This document shows, piece after piece, positions 1 through 11,452 of a stretch of 64,000 nucleotides of DNA (positions are counted from its first letter, which is position 1; every line of letters begins with the position of its first letter). This stretch comes from Neurospora tetrasperma FGSC 2508 (lineage: Eukaryota; Ascomycota; Sordariomycetes; Sordariales; Sordariaceae), in assembly GCF_000213175.1 (NCBI RefSeq), contig NW_009799179.1:5677658-5741657 (forward strand), given 5' to 3'. The position numbers and the translations under genes were made by a program. Below the pieces are notes generated by a model. The model ran no database searches. It saw nothing but the letters and a program-made list of their open reading frames with translations, and was not told the DNA's origin.

Positions 1-1
1 A

Positions 2-1327
2 GATGTCGTCTATATCACCCCACAGGATGTGGCGACTGCGGTTGGGCCCGTGGATGCAGGCATTCCCAAGGTATCGACTCCCGATGTCGTTCTGGAAGTT
101 GGCACCCCTCCGTCTGCCGAGGACGAGGCGCCGACAAGGAAGATGACCAAACCGGATGAGTTGTCAGAACAGAATGTCAAGGACCTCGAGATCCTCTCGA
201 GGCTCGCCGCTGCCATTCACAAGGTTCGCATCCAAAAGGGAAGCGTGCCGATTTTCCTCCCTTCGCCCAGCGCTGATTTCTCGCTGGTGAATGCTCGGAT
301 CGAGCACACGCCAAGCGGCTTCCTCGCGTGCACAAACGACCCCTACATATCCGTCAAATACTCCGTCAGCGGCGGCCTCCACCCCATCGTGGACGATCTC
401 ATGGGTACAGCCAACCAGATTGCCGCCCTGTGGTGCTACGAGCGTGGCATCCCCATCCCCTTCCGGACCAACCTTCTCGCCGCCCAGAACGAGGAAGCCC
501 TCCGCGCCTACACCCAGGACGTCATCTACCCGCAGCTGATAGCCGGCAAGCAGCCTTCGCTCGAGGAGATGCGCACGCTTCGCAACCTGCTGGGCGGCCA
601 CGACATTGCCGCCACGCCCACCTTCATCTATACTATGGGCGTAGACATCTACACCAAAGCCACCTCCCCGCTCCGCCGCTACTCGGACCTACTCGTCCAC
701 TGGCAGATCCAGGCCGCTCTGCTCGAGGAGCACAAGCGTCGTGCACAGGGTAGCCAGTCACTCGTCATCCGCAAATTTGACAAGTACCACCTCAAGCCAC
801 CCATGGACGACAAGCAAGCCGCCCGCCTAGGTCTCCCCTTCACCGCCTCCCACCTCGAAAACAAGGTATTCCCACACCTGCGAGTGCGCGAGCGCCACGC
901 CAAGACGCTGGCCAACATCGACGGTCGCAACGAGCTGATTCTGCAAGCACTCGTGCGCGCGTGGCGATTCGGCGAGGGTAAGGAGGGTCAGGTGCCCGAG
1001 AAGTTTACGTACACAGTTGTCAACGTGCAGAACACGTGCGTGCGTGGCCGGATCAATTATTTTGATCTGTGGGCTGAGATTGATCTGGATAATCTCGCTG
1101 GGTTTAGCTTACTCAACAATATGAGGGTGGGAGATGTGTTGACTGTCAAGTTGGCGGATGTGAATGTGCACATGAGGAAGATTGTGGTGAAGCCGGTGGA
1201 GTTTGTGCAGCGCGGACCGGAGAGGGGGAGGTTGTTTTCTGAGGAGCAGGAGGGGGAAGGTGAGGTGGAGAATGGAGGAGAGTATATTGATGTTGAGCAT
1301 GAGGTGTTGCAGCCGGAGGAGAGGTGA
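2..1327 (+). CDS. cyt-4: Mitochondrial RNB-family 3'-5' exoribonuclease, C-terminal part (5' end outside window)
   Basis: The frame is open from base 2, so this is the C-terminal ~441 residues of a larger protein. It carries the end of an RNB (RNase II/R) catalytic domain. The family signature is visible as YTKATSPLRRYSDLLVHWQ around bases 641-705, followed by a lysine/arginine-rich region and a C-terminal S1-like beta region. The tail is acidic (EEQEGEGEVENGGEYIDVE). Known family: Neurospora CYT-4 and yeast Dss1/Msu1, the exoribonuclease of the mitochondrial degradosome that trims and turns over mitochondrial RNA. The catalytic aspartates of RNB enzymes lie upstream of the part seen here, so activity cannot be judged. 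No intron is seen in this part. It converges on the minus-strand gene that ends at 1939. Confidence 0.85.
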   Translation, partial: DVVYITPQDVATAVGPVDAGIPKVSTPDVVLEVGTPPSAEDEAPTRKMTKPDELSEQNVKDLEILSRLAAAIHKVRIQKGSVPIFLPSPSADFSLVNARIEHTPSGFLACTNDPYISVKYSVSGGLHPIVDDLMGTANQIAALWCYERGIPIPFRTNLLAAQNEEALRAYTQDVIYPQLIAGKQPSLEEMRTLRNLLGGHDIAATPTFIYTMGVDIYTKATSPLRRYSDLLVHWQIQAALLEEHKRRAQGSQSLVIRKFDKYHLKPPMDDKQAARLGLPFTASHLENKVFPHLRVRERHAKTLANIDGRNELILQALVRAWRFGEGKEGQVPEKFTYTVVNVQNTCVRGRINYFDLWAEIDLDNLAGFSLLNNMRVGDVLTVKLADVNVHMRKIVVKPVEFVQRGPERGRLFSEEQEGEGEVENGGEYIDVEHEVLQPEER

Positions 1328-1938
1328 AGAAACCTCACTCGGCTCTGTAAACATGGTGCTAGGGACTCCAAACAAAACTGTAACAATACTACTAGAGATG
1401 GCGTCTGGTTGAGTCAATTACTTGCTTGATGTACTATCTATTCCTTGTAGGCCGTATAACGCTCGTTATATCGATCTTTACGGCACCAATTAGATGTATG
1501 CTTATACAATCCTAGCACATAATCCCACAATGCACCACACAACACGCGGGTATCAGATAGGTACAAATAGGCTTGTTTTCTCGTATCTCGTTCTTTTCTG
1601 CCTGTCTTCCTGCTTGCCTTCATTCCTGCGCTCCATTACCTGACAATACGCCTCTTTCTTTCTCTTCAAACTGTAAGGTCGCCCGTGATAAGCCTGTCAT
1701 CTCTCCTCGGCATACCTCGATGATAGAGGGAAAATAGAAAGAGGGAAAAAAAAAAACAAAGCCAGAATGGTGAAGCAAAATGGGGGTATCGTTCAAGCAA
1801 AAACGCCCCAAGCAACAAACTTTTGTTGCCTCAGAAAAAGGGAAAAAAAAACCAGGAGCAAAATGAAGATAAAAGAAAGTTGGTAGCATATAACAGTATG
1901 ACACCTGTCATACCTGATACTTGTCGGGCCAACCGCTC
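1328..1938. other. Convergent 3' spacer
   Basis: This 0.6-kb spacer lies between two converging genes. It holds A-rich runs (around 1746-1757 and 1843-1851), as expected for 3' UTRs. I see no supported gene. Confidence 0.6.
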
Positions 1939-4206
1939 CTAGTTAAGGAGATCATTGATACCGAGCCTCCCCTTGCTTTGCGCCCGCTCAGAATGAGCGC
2001 GTCCATGTCTTTCCTGCTCGTCAGTCTCGCTCTGTGTCTCCGGGGGGGTGTCAACGTCGGCATCGTAATCTTGGTAATGAATGCTATGGCTCACCAAAGC
2101 TTGTTGCTGTTGATGCTGTTGTTGTTGTTGTTGTTGCTGCTGCTGCTGCAGCTGCTGCAGCATTCCGAACGCCGGCGCTAGTTCATCAACGTCATGTTCA
2201 TCATCACCACCATTGTCGTTCTCAGCCTGCGGCATCTCCTGGTTCCCAAGCTCATTCTCCAGCTCCTCCACGTCCATTGGCTCCAGATCTACCTCCATCT
2301 CCTCTGCCGCGACTGCCGCGTCAAGTAGGTCTTCAACATTGCCGCTGGCGCCGCCTTCCTCCCCAGCAGGGGCACTGGCGCTCTGGCGCTGACTCCGTCC
2401 CCTCGGCCTCAAGATCTCATCCCTCTTATCCACAAACCACTTAACACTCTCCGCACTCGGATTAACGGGGTTTCTCGCTCTAAACACCTGGGCAACATCC
2501 CAAAGCGTCTGTAGCGCCTCCTCATCCCCCTTTTGCTCCCGGAGTCGCAGAATCTTGTCGTTATCAACCCAGGCAGCCTTCATCTTAACGAACAGCCGCC
2601 GATCGTTGTGGTAGCGCTGGATTTCCTCGGGCGTCATGTCGTTTGTCGGGTGGTATTTGGGCGTGGTGCGCAGCGAGGGGACGGCCTGGCCAAAGACGTC
2701 TGCTGCTGTCGAGTGATATTCATTGGTCTTGTGCGTGGAGGGGTAGTTTTGGAAAGAATAGCTTTCGTAGCCCAGGGGCGGGGTTGGGACCGCAGGGCCG
2801 CCATAGGGGGTTTTCATGCGCAAGATCGAGTTGAGACTGTGCTGGTGGAAGGCGTCGAAACCGGCGCGTTGGGGGATGTTGTTGTTGAGGGACTGAGGAG
2901 CAGGAGGGGCGGAACTGGCGCAGGGTGAGGGTTCTTGCCAGGTGTCGGGAATGGGGCGAAAGGTCATGAGGGAGGGAAATTCTTTCAGCTTCGAGTCGAA
3001 GATGCTTCGGTAAAGAACCATGATCAGGTTCTGTTTGCGCTGTTGCTCGCGGGAGATGGGGGATTTCGCTGGTCGTGAATCGGATCGGAAGTCCTCCCCA
3101 GCGAAATGGACAGCGGATGAACTGCCGGCCTGATTCTGGTTGCTCATACGGTCCAGGGCCCTCGCCATTGCGCCGCGAACGGGTCGACCAGACGCGGCAG
3201 TGAGCTCAGTCGGCAGATGTTCGAAATCCCTGAGTAGAGACATGTTGCTCAGAGGCGAAGGTTTGACGGGAGCGTTGCTGGAGGTTTGGCTCTGCGGGAC
3301 ATGACGATGATGCTGCTGCTGCTGCGGTCCAGTGAAGTGTAGGTGACGGGAAACGCGACTGACTTCACTTGTAACGTGATTGGGAGAGGTTTGTAGTTCG
3401 TCGACACATTGGTTTTGTTGTATTTTGCGATTGGATTCACTTTGCTGACACTGAGCAAGTTCCTCTTGTTGCTCAACGCGGCGAGGTTGTCGTGGGGTGC
3501 GACTGGTCTGGCTAATGCGATCGTAGGCAACTGTCGCTGATCTGCGCGGGTTGGGGCGATAACTAGCCGCAGTGTAAGCTGCGTCAAGTTCGAAATCAAA
3601 CCGTGATTCAGAACACTGGGAGTCGGTAGCCAATGGCTCTTCTTGACTGGCTCTGTGAGGTAGCGACTTCTGCCTTTTAGAATGGGGCGTGTAGTCCTCG
3701 TCTTCATCTTCATCCGCTTGACGGCGTGGCATTGTAGCACTTGTGGGGGCTGGGAAGCATTCGGGAGGAAACAGGGTGCGCAAAGAGGGCAGTTGCGGTT
3801 GGTGTTGGATAGAGGGTGAAGAGGAGACTGAGACTGAAGAGGTCGTGTCCGCATTGCTGGGCTGGGCGCGAGCGGTAGCGCGTGGTCTTTTAATCGTACG
3901 CTTCGGTGCCGGTTCCGTTGTACTCCAGTCCGTTTCGGCAATGTCAACGAAATGCCTGCCGTCCCCCTCCAGCATCTTTGCAAAGACACACAGTTTGCAG
4001 ACATAAAAAGGGCAAACTTTGCAGCGGAGGAGGAAGTCTGGTGCCCTCCGATTGCATGTGTCGCACATCTGGATTTTCCCAAAGCGCTTCTCCCACCCCT
4101 GATGGGAAGGTTTTCTTTTTGAACCACTGTTTGCTGTGATTTCGGCGGCTTTTCTTTTGGTGCCAGCACACCCAATTCTGGTGTATTGGCCGCTCTTTGA
4201 GTCCAT
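1939..4206 (-). CDS. Unrecognised nuclear-type protein with N-terminal CX2C triplet and poly-Gln tail
   Basis: A 755-residue intronless reading frame if the start is the ATG at 4206. The frame stays open to 4413, but the extra 69 residues look like translated 5' UTR, and the 4206 start leads straight into a conserved-looking Lys/Arg-rich segment. Residues 48-73 hold three CX2C pairs (C48/C51, C62/C65, C70/C73), a plausible zinc-binding module. It is flanked by basic stretches (TKRKAAE, SKRKPSHQGWEKR). The middle is Ser/Pro/Gln-rich and disordered. Around the C-terminal third is a more ordered part (TPEEIQRYHNDRRLFVKMKAAW and LWDVAQVFRARNPVNPSAES), then acidic and poly-Gln sequence. I do not recognise the family. 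A chromatin or transcription role is only an inference from composition. Confidence 0.75.
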   Translation of the reverse strand: MDSKSGQYTRIGCAGTKRKAAEITANSGSKRKPSHQGWEKRFGKIQMCDTCNRRAPDFLLRCKVCPFYVCKLCVFAKMLEGDGRHFVDIAETDWSTTEPAPKRTIKRPRATARAQPSNADTTSSVSVSSSPSIQHQPQLPSLRTLFPPECFPAPTSATMPRRQADEDEDEDYTPHSKRQKSLPHRASQEEPLATDSQCSESRFDFELDAAYTAASYRPNPRRSATVAYDRISQTSRTPRQPRRVEQQEELAQCQQSESNRKIQQNQCVDELQTSPNHVTSEVSRVSRHLHFTGPQQQQHHRHVPQSQTSSNAPVKPSPLSNMSLLRDFEHLPTELTAASGRPVRGAMARALDRMSNQNQAGSSSAVHFAGEDFRSDSRPAKSPISREQQRKQNLIMVLYRSIFDSKLKEFPSLMTFRPIPDTWQEPSPCASSAPPAPQSLNNNIPQRAGFDAFHQHSLNSILRMKTPYGGPAVPTPPLGYESYSFQNYPSTHKTNEYHSTAADVFGQAVPSLRTTPKYHPTNDMTPEEIQRYHNDRRLFVKMKAAWVDNDKILRLREQKGDEEALQTLWDVAQVFRARNPVNPSAESVKWFVDKRDEILRPRGRSQRQSASAPAGEEGGASGNVEDLLDAAVAAEEMEVDLEPMDVEELENELGNQEMPQAENDNGGDDEHDVDELAPAFGMLQQLQQQQQQQQQQQHQQQQALVSHSIHYQDYDADVDTPPETQSETDEQERHGRAHSERAQSKGRLGINDLLN
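2101..2160 (-). repeat. CAA/CAG trinucleotide tract (poly-Gln)
   Basis: A TTG/CTG-type triplet run on the + strand reads as Gln codons on the minus strand, near the C-terminus of the 755-residue protein. It is interrupted by one His and one Leu codon and is likely length-variable between strains. Confidence 0.85.
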
Positions 4207-6858
4207 GGGGATATGACAAGAACTCCGGGTGAGGTATAGTGACTGTCGGTGGTGGTAGTGGTGAAGAAGGCCAAAGTAAATCGAGAAAGCAAGTAGATTA
4301 TGGTCGACAAAATAGGGGTTACAGAGAACAAGAGGGAAGGAATGACGGTAGACTGGGGGGCTATCAACGTTATTATACCATGGGTAGCAAGAATCTATCT
4401 CCATGGTCGTCATGGAAGGTGAATGGGTGCTGTGTGCCCACGGGCGTAGGGGAGGAAAGACTCAGGTTGGGATGAGTTAGAAGGTGAAGAGAAAAGGTTT
4501 GGACTCCCGGTTTCTCGTTTGGTTAGCTATAGCTCTTGTGCATTTTTGGATGGATGTGCAGAGCACTCGCTCTTCACGTCCCAGAACAACTGTGTATGGT
4601 ATGGTGATTTGAACCTGAACCTGGTATTCTAGAGATGCAATCCGGTGTGCTAGTGCGCTTCTCAGAGCCTTTGCCCACTTCAAACAGATAGCATGCCTCC
4701 CTGAAGGTGCATCATTCTTGTCCTCCACGGTGATTCTAGTCTATATTCCCTCAAAGCCAACCCTGACCGTAACTCATTGCAGTTGTACTACCCCTTGGCT
4801 ACTCACCTCCTTGAACCATATGACAGCAAAACAGGAGAAGGTCAGAAATAGATGGTAGGTGGTAGGCTCTTACTGGCTCTCCTGTTCCTGGGTATAGAAT
4901 TCTGGTATCAATATCCGGGATGAAGCTGGTTCAAGGTTTAGGGACTGTTACACTGTGGCACATGAGTACTTCAATGGCTCAGGTTTCTTTTTTTTCCTTT
5001 GAGAAGATAGATTGCGGTTTGATGAGAGATAGAAGGAGTGTCTTGTTGGCTTGGCGAGTCACTTGACTGTTGGCGTGTCCTTACAAGCATAAAGAGTTCC
5101 GGTTTCCGCTGAGTGAGACGAAAGGGATGGAACAGAAGGTTGAGATCGTGAAGAGAGCTGACGGTTTCCTGTCACTCACGCCAGTTTTACAAACTGCCAC
5201 CAGTTAGCCTGGCCATAGATTAGGTCTCCAATTTCCGATAAGCGCCGAAGGGATGAGAGTAGACGATGTTTGTCGGCCGACGGGCCAGATGCTCGTTAGT
5301 CGTCGTGAACGGGGTGCTTTCGGAACCGGTGCCAAGACTGAGGCTCCGAAATGTCGAATGGCCAAGGCCCGTTGCTGTTTTGTGTTTCATGCCATCTGAG
5401 ACCACGCCTTGGCACAAATAACCAGAGTCACTACCCGAGCGAGCTACTATCATCTCAAAGGTTTGAGGACGCATCAGAGGGACTCCCATCAACTGGACAT
5501 TGAGGTATTCACAGTGTCGGCGCACATCACGATGTGGTACCTGACTGATTGACCTGCCATCCATCGTCTGGATGGATAAACCCTGTAAGCCAATCCCAAA
5601 CAATTCCGGCCCTTCATCTCACCCCCAGTGTGTTTTCGTTGGTCAATCAATCTTACGCGTGTGCATCGCGTTTGGCTGGCGTTGGACGCCTTTCCACTTT
5701 CCAGCGTCATCCGCCTCAGTGACACAATCGGCCATGTGTCTTTGCCCGTTCAGCTCCCTTCGCACCCGGTCCCTTTCCGGCCGCCAGTTTCTGTATTCTC
5801 GCCGGCCGAAATTAAATCGCTCCCTTGGCAGCCTGACGCAGCGCTTCCGCTCGCTGTAGACCAACCGTCCTGATCAACACCAATCGCCGATTCGATGGTT
5901 GGACACGACTGACAAGAACAACCTCAACGTCACAGCTTGCTTGGCTGAGCAATAGCTGGGAACTCGTTGTAGATTAGGTTAATTAAGCTCCCTTGTGACC
6001 TGAGGGTCTGGTCATCTCATTCTCGTGGTCCCCTTGAGACGCCCGCTTGGTTCATGAATAGTTCTGGTGCTTTGGAAGGCGGTTCATGAAAAGAACAACC
6101 GAAGCTGTAACAGCCCAAATAAGTATCAGCTCGGATCTGCCAGTGAACTCCAAGTCGACGAAAGAATGGTTGCATCGGTGCCTCTTCGGTTCGTCGAGGC
6201 ACTCGGAAGTGGAAGCCTCAAGGCACCCCAAATACATATGTACACTACACGTGTAGTGAGGTGACACTGAAAAGCATCAGGTGGAGCACATGCGTACCTA
6301 CCTAAGCTTCGCGCTTTTCATTGGTAGATCTGTGTTAGAGCATGGCGCCCCCTTGCTCGCCCCATCATGTGGCCCGCTCACGAACCACTTTTCTGACTGT
6401 AGGCTAACGGCCATGTCCCCTGTGAACCCTGGACGACACTCTGGGAGTCTTATTAGGCGCATTATTCCTCATCAGGACCTCGTCACTTTCTTCTGACTTT
6501 TACACGACAACAACCACCTGGAACACGTCTATTCAGCCTATCGCGTAGCTTCCAGTTCTCAGCCTTAACTTCCACTTGATCGGCTACTGAATCAAACTTC
6601 CTGCACGTCATCGTCCTGGAAGCCTCCTCTTGTTAGCTATCAACACACCCCTTTGCGCGCGCCGCTCATCGTCGCTTGTTGCAAGCGGAAACCACCTCGA
6701 AAACTCAATCCCAAAACAAGGAATACGAGCGCGCGCTTGTCTACCATACTCTTCCTCTTCGTCTTTGGGGTTGGAGTTTTCCAAGACGCCTACACTACAC
6801 TATACATCTCGCGACCTCCTTGGAGACTGTGACCTGCGCTTCAGATCATCTAATCAAG
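4207..6858. other. Divergent promoter region, no supported gene
   Basis: This 2.6-kb region lies between two divergently transcribed genes. Scattered open frames (for example minus-strand 5220-5603) lack recognisable motifs. It presumably carries the 5' UTRs and promoters of both neighbours. Confidence 0.5.
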
Positions 6859-7833
6859 ATGCTGCTACCTTCAGCCTTTGGTTGTGACTTGTCGCAACTT
6901 CCACAAACACGACCTCAGCAACCTCTTTTCGTCTCACCTCCTGCCAGTCCTAAACAAGCGCCTGCTTCAGCTGATTTGAATAACCTCTTTACCACGTCTC
7001 GGTCTTTGCAGTTTCTCATGACCTCCTCCGATCCCTTCCTCGAGCACAGCAGCATGAGCCCGGCGATCGCAACGCAGCCTATTACTCCCCAAACGATATC
7101 CCATGGGCAACTACTCACCCCGCCCATGTCCCACGCGATGCCTCCGGTGAAGCTACGTCTGCGCGCAAGAAAAACCTCCGAGTCATACGGATCTAGGAAT
7201 GCCGATCAGCCTTCCCAGCGCAAGCGCATCATCAAGCGGCCACCTCCGTTAAAGGGGCTCAATAGGCGCCACCGCGCATTTGACGACAAACGTGGACGAG
7301 AAGAAAGCAATGAACAAGATTCAGATCAATACCAAGATCACGACAGGAACCAGCGCAACAATCAGCTGCAACAAGCTCAACAGCAGCCGCAGCGGCAAAC
7401 GCAACAACAACAACAACAACGAGTGACGACGCCTTCTGTACCACCCCAGTTGCTCCCACCATTTGGCAGCCGACCACAAACCCCCCCACGGTCGCGTATA
7501 GCTCCAGAAATCATCCCTCTTGGGCTCGACCATTCGGACTATCACGCGCTCCACGCCGACAATGCGAACGAGAGCCAACAAGCTACCGCGCCAGGAACCG
7601 ACGTAATCGTAGAAGATGGAGAGCCGTGGAGCTCCGAGGAGGATAGTATTCTTATTGAGCTAGTGCTGGACAAGCTCAAGCTTACAAAATCCGATTGGCA
7701 AGATTGCGCGCGCAGCATGGGCAAAGACCGCAAGAGCGTGGGAACGCGATGGAAAAGCTTGATGGTCAGTGGAGACGTGGGCCTCAAATCTAACAGCAGT
7801 CGACGGAGTGGGATTCACGGAACCTGGCGTTGA
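6859..7833 (+). CDS. Single Myb/SANT-domain protein
   Basis: A 324-residue intronless product. I place the start at the ATG at 6859 (context CAAGATGC). The frame is open further upstream to 6676, but that part looks like UTR. The N-terminal two thirds is Pro/Gln/Ser-rich and disordered, with a basic patch (SQRKRIIKRPPPLKGLNRR) that could be a nuclear localisation signal, and a Gln-rich run near bases 7360-7420. A Myb/SANT-like unit lies near the C-terminus, with the spaced tryptophans EPWSSEED, SDWQDCARSMGKDR and VGTRWKSL. One repeat is unlike the 2-3 repeats of c-Myb factors but common in fungal telobox or SANT-type proteins. DNA binding is an inference; targets are unknown. Confidence 0.7.
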   Translation: MLLPSAFGCDLSQLPQTRPQQPLFVSPPASPKQAPASADLNNLFTTSRSLQFLMTSSDPFLEHSSMSPAIATQPITPQTISHGQLLTPPMSHAMPPVKLRLRARKTSESYGSRNADQPSQRKRIIKRPPPLKGLNRRHRAFDDKRGREESNEQDSDQYQDHDRNQRNNQLQQAQQQPQRQTQQQQQQRVTTPSVPPQLLPPFGSRPQTPPRSRIAPEIIPLGLDHSDYHALHADNANESQQATAPGTDVIVEDGEPWSSEEDSILIELVLDKLKLTKSDWQDCARSMGKDRKSVGTRWKSLMVSGDVGLKSNSSRRSGIHGTWR

Positions 7834-10800
7834 GATTCCCCATGTCCTCTTTGCAACTTTCTACTTTGTCATATTCCTTGCCACCACTAATTTCTGCCGT
7901 GGGGCCTGATATATCCACGTTGCTATTTTTACTTACTGCTATACTCGTCGGCGTGGGAACCCAGGGATTTTAGGGAAATGAGGACAGGCTGCAGTAAGAG
8001 TTTTCATCATCAGGACCATCTACACATGCATTCTTGGGCGTTGGAGGTTACCCTTTTGTTGCCATTTATAACTTTGCTTTTGGGGGAAGAGACTGGTCAG
8101 CTTTCATGGATGGGGCGTACAAATCTGACACCAGACAGATCAGCCACACGGACAAAAGATTTGCTTACTCCTGATTAGAGCTACTAGGACATATCATGGC
8201 TGGGAGACGTTTCTTCTACGTTTTTGTCCAACAACAACGCGCAATCCACGTTGCTTTTTCACTCAGACGACTGTCACTTCATCTACTGTGCCGCTCCTTG
8301 ATGTTTACGTCCATGTTTTACCAACCCGTTGTTCCGAATCCAGATCCAGCTCGTCGTGGCTACTCAGCGGTTGTTGGTTCTTTGCTGTGTATCTTGGTGA
8401 GACGTCAAGACACACTCCAACCCCCTACATATGTCCTAGTAGACTTGCTGCAAATATTCGAGCGCGCTTTTAGGAACCCGCTTCTGGATCGTAGGCAAGG
8501 GATGAAGTTGGCGGTGCAGTACCCGGCTGAGGCCGAATCCCCAACCACCCACACAACGCACACACAAGCCCGATGATCTCAAGCAAGTCTCGATTTCTTT
8601 TTGCTTTTTACATTTATCAACGATCAGCGACTAGTTTATACTAGTCGGGTGGCTCCCATGACTGTGGTTCGTTAAATTTTATGGCTAAATGAAGGGAGCC
8701 TTTTTCTTTCCCTACCCCTGGTGACTAGGGTATTATATGAGGTTACTAGATCTAGACCTCAGCCAACCGCGGGAGAGAAGCATGAGAAATATCATGACTT
8801 GACATGCAAACACGGCAAGTTCCTTGACGATGGTGAATAGGACCCTTGTTGGTGATGGTGATGGTGACCCAAGTTGCCAAAGGGGAGTCAAAAGAAGAAG
8901 ACTAATACTGGCCGCCGTTGGGAGTGTCCGAAGGGAAGATCCATTGTGCGGTCAAGACTGAAATACATAGCACCAACCGACCGCTCAACAGGCTAAGGAT
9001 ACAGGGTTCCCTGATAAACTAAACAATTCTCCATCCACCCTTGTCATGATGGGTAAATGCATGGGAAAGGTGATGTGATGTGAAACACAATAGTAACAAC
9101 AACAGTCCAGGGAGCGACCACCGGGAACCGGGGACAGCCAGTTTAGAAAAAGAAAAAAAGAAGTGAGGAAGAAAATGAAAGACAACATCAAGTGAGCATA
9201 CCCCCTTGCCTGTCCCCTCCCTTGTCCTCCTTCCATGTCTCGCGCTTATCGGCAACATCTCCCGCTTACCTGCTCTCTTCTTCCCTTCACCCACAGGCCC
9301 GTCCTACGGTGAGACCCCTCTTTCTTTTCCTTTTTTTTTTCTTTTTTTTTTTTCTTGTTTTTCGGGTTCAACAGTGTTTCAAATCCCAGGTTTCATTTTT
9401 CACCTGTCCCCTGGGTTCTTGGTAAGACATAAAGGAATGTCCTGAACACATATGTGTGTCTCGCCATGTACACTATCTATATTTGATGGGATGCTAGATG
9501 GTAACTGCTCGCCTGAATAATTTGTTGCATTATCACTCCTCTCGGCAAGTTTACCTTTTTTTTTCTTCTTGTTTTTCTTGGCACACCATGGAGATTTTCC
9601 CGTACCATGTAGTAGCTGCCGTGGTAACTAGGGCATTGTTTCCTATGATCGATATTATGCAACCTACAAAGGATGCAACAGACACTAGATCTTGAATAGT
9701 GACCTTCATTGAGCCGGTCCCTAAATTAGTTACCTAGTCTGTAGAAAGATACCTAAGCATTCCTCGGCCACGTCAAGGTTAAACAGCCAACCAAAGCCGG
9801 GCCAGAATAATGGTGCAAGCAGATGATACTTCAAGAGACTTTGACGTGATGCGGTAATCAGCTTCCAATTCTATCACCTCAACGCCGAGGATGGTGGGTG
9901 CCTTATCAGATGGTCCTCAATTAACATGTGTCTCCCAACTCGCATTGCCAACAACATCAAACATTCAGTGCTTCCACCCCAGAACCCCAACCTAGACACA
10001 GAGAAACGAGGCCACTTCATTCTGAACATCCCTAACCACTCCTTCAACTCAATGGGAATTAAAAAAAAAAAAAAAAGCTAAGTCGTCGAGATAGGCTTGT
10101 AAAACCAACGACAACGCCCCAGCTGCAGAGCTACGAAAACCGCCATGCACGTTTTCATCAACGGGAAGTACACTACACCATAAGACCACAGGGCCTGCTG
10201 TGATAGAGGGTCAGATAGCGGACCTCGCATGCCCGCTGGTGCTTGTTGCCTGGGCCTGGGCCAGGACCAGTCTGGGAAAGGCGCGGGCTGGGCAGGTATC
10301 ATGTCGTCCAATGTCCAAGAAGGGCATGCCGAGCATAAAGAAGATCAAGGAGGAGGGGCGTGTCGGCTTAGGTGTCTGATTGTTGATGACTCGGTCAGTG
10401 AGAAAGGAGTTGAAGGCAAGCTGTTCGCGGCGGCGATGGTGTTCGTGACGGAGGCTGGGTTTTTGAAGTGTAGATTAACGACGTCGGGGGGAGCTGGAGG
10501 CGGCGAGAAGGTTGGTTGAGCATAGAACTAAGGGGTTTGTGGTGGTAGTGGTGGTGGTGGAGGAGGAGGAGGAGGAGGAGGAGGAGGAGGGGGAGGAGAA
10601 GAGCGAGGAGTATGTGGGGGAGGATGATGGAAGGAAACAGATTTTGAGAGGGGTGAAGTATGCTCGGCGGAGGGATGTGGTAGTGCTCCCCGGAGGGGAA
10701 GCGGGCAGACACCGGAACAGAAGTGATTGTTGGTTGAAATTGATGTCTTTTTGGTTTCCCTCGTGGTAAGCAAGTTATGTGCTTTCATATCATTGTGATA

Positions 10801-10942
10801 TCTGTAGTGCCGACGAGAAGGTCCAAGAGGCTGGCACATGAGATGCCCCAGAAATCTCAAGATCCGAATGAGGCTCTCCCACAGGGATATGATATGCGCT
10901 TGTTCTTCTGCTCCATGTGGGTGGCTAACCCAACGCAACTCG
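7834..10942. other. Low-complexity intergenic region
   Basis: A 3.1-kb stretch without a supported gene. It holds a T/C-rich tract near 9323-9357, an A-run at 10062-10077, and a GGT/GGA microsatellite at 10541-10590. Short open frames here (such as 8196-8576 and the poly-Pro frame over the microsatellite) show no domain or splice continuity. Confidence 0.5.
10541..10590. repeat. GGT/GGA trinucleotide microsatellite
   Basis: Tandem GGT triplets run into at least ten GGA triplets on the + strand. This purine-rich run creates spurious poly-Glu and poly-Pro frames on the two strands. Confidence 0.9.
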
Positions 10943-11452
10943 TCATACCCAGCAGACCTTCCCCAACACCCATCTCAACGCCCACCAAGCTCCCCATATC
11001 GCAACCATGCCCGCGAGCACAAGACTTGCAACCACAGTACGCCGCATCTGAAAGGCGTCATCAGCTTCCATGGCCATGAGTTTTCGCTGCTTGCTGTGAT
11101 AATAGCCGTCGATATCCTCGACTGGTTTACCGTTCTCGTCCACGGCAGTGTAGTGATATGGGCGATACTTGTAAACTATGCGATGAAGCCATGGAGGCAG
11201 CCTGCTAGGCTGTCTTTCGGCGTGATAGTGAGAGCGATGCATAGAGTACTTCAGATCGACAATGGCAAGAGATATAATGAAGGATACGAAGATGATCGGA
11301 GTCATGACCACCTTGGAGGTTTGTGTTAGTGAATCTGATTTAGGCTGTGCATGGGGTCACTCGTCACTCACCTTGTATAACGCGGACTGGCGCCTGGTGT
11401 CGGGCTTTGCATCGCCTCGATTGCCACTGACGGGCACGGGGGGGTTGGACAT
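10943..11452 (-). CDS. Small two-helix membrane protein, unrecognised
   Basis: Two exons: 11452-11372 (27 codons from MSNPPVPVSGNRGDAKPDTR) and 11311-10943. The intron 11371-11312 (60 nt) has a GTGAGT donor, a CACTAAC branch site and an AAG acceptor, and falls between codons. The product is 149 residues. A first hydrophobic helix follows the splice point (TPIIFVSFIISLAIVDL). A second lies near the C-terminus (TVVASLVLAGMVAIWGAWWA). Between them is a hydrophilic stretch rich in Tyr, His and Arg (RLPPWLHRIVYKYRPYHY). No signal peptide is evident. I do not recognise the family. The intron quality and uniform coding character argue that it is real. Confidence 0.7.

Noticed and set aside
3249-4367. 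372-codon minus-strand frame overlapping the 755-residue gene
   Set aside because: It shares the strand but another frame, has no cysteine module or low-complexity pattern typical of a real product, and is best seen as a shadow.
8196-8576. 126-codon plus-strand frame
   Set aside because: No domain, no splice partners, and an Arg/Leu-rich random composition.
10528-10938. Poly-Pro protein on the minus strand and poly-Glu on the plus strand
   Set aside because: Both arise from the GGA microsatellite, and flanking sequence does not look coding.
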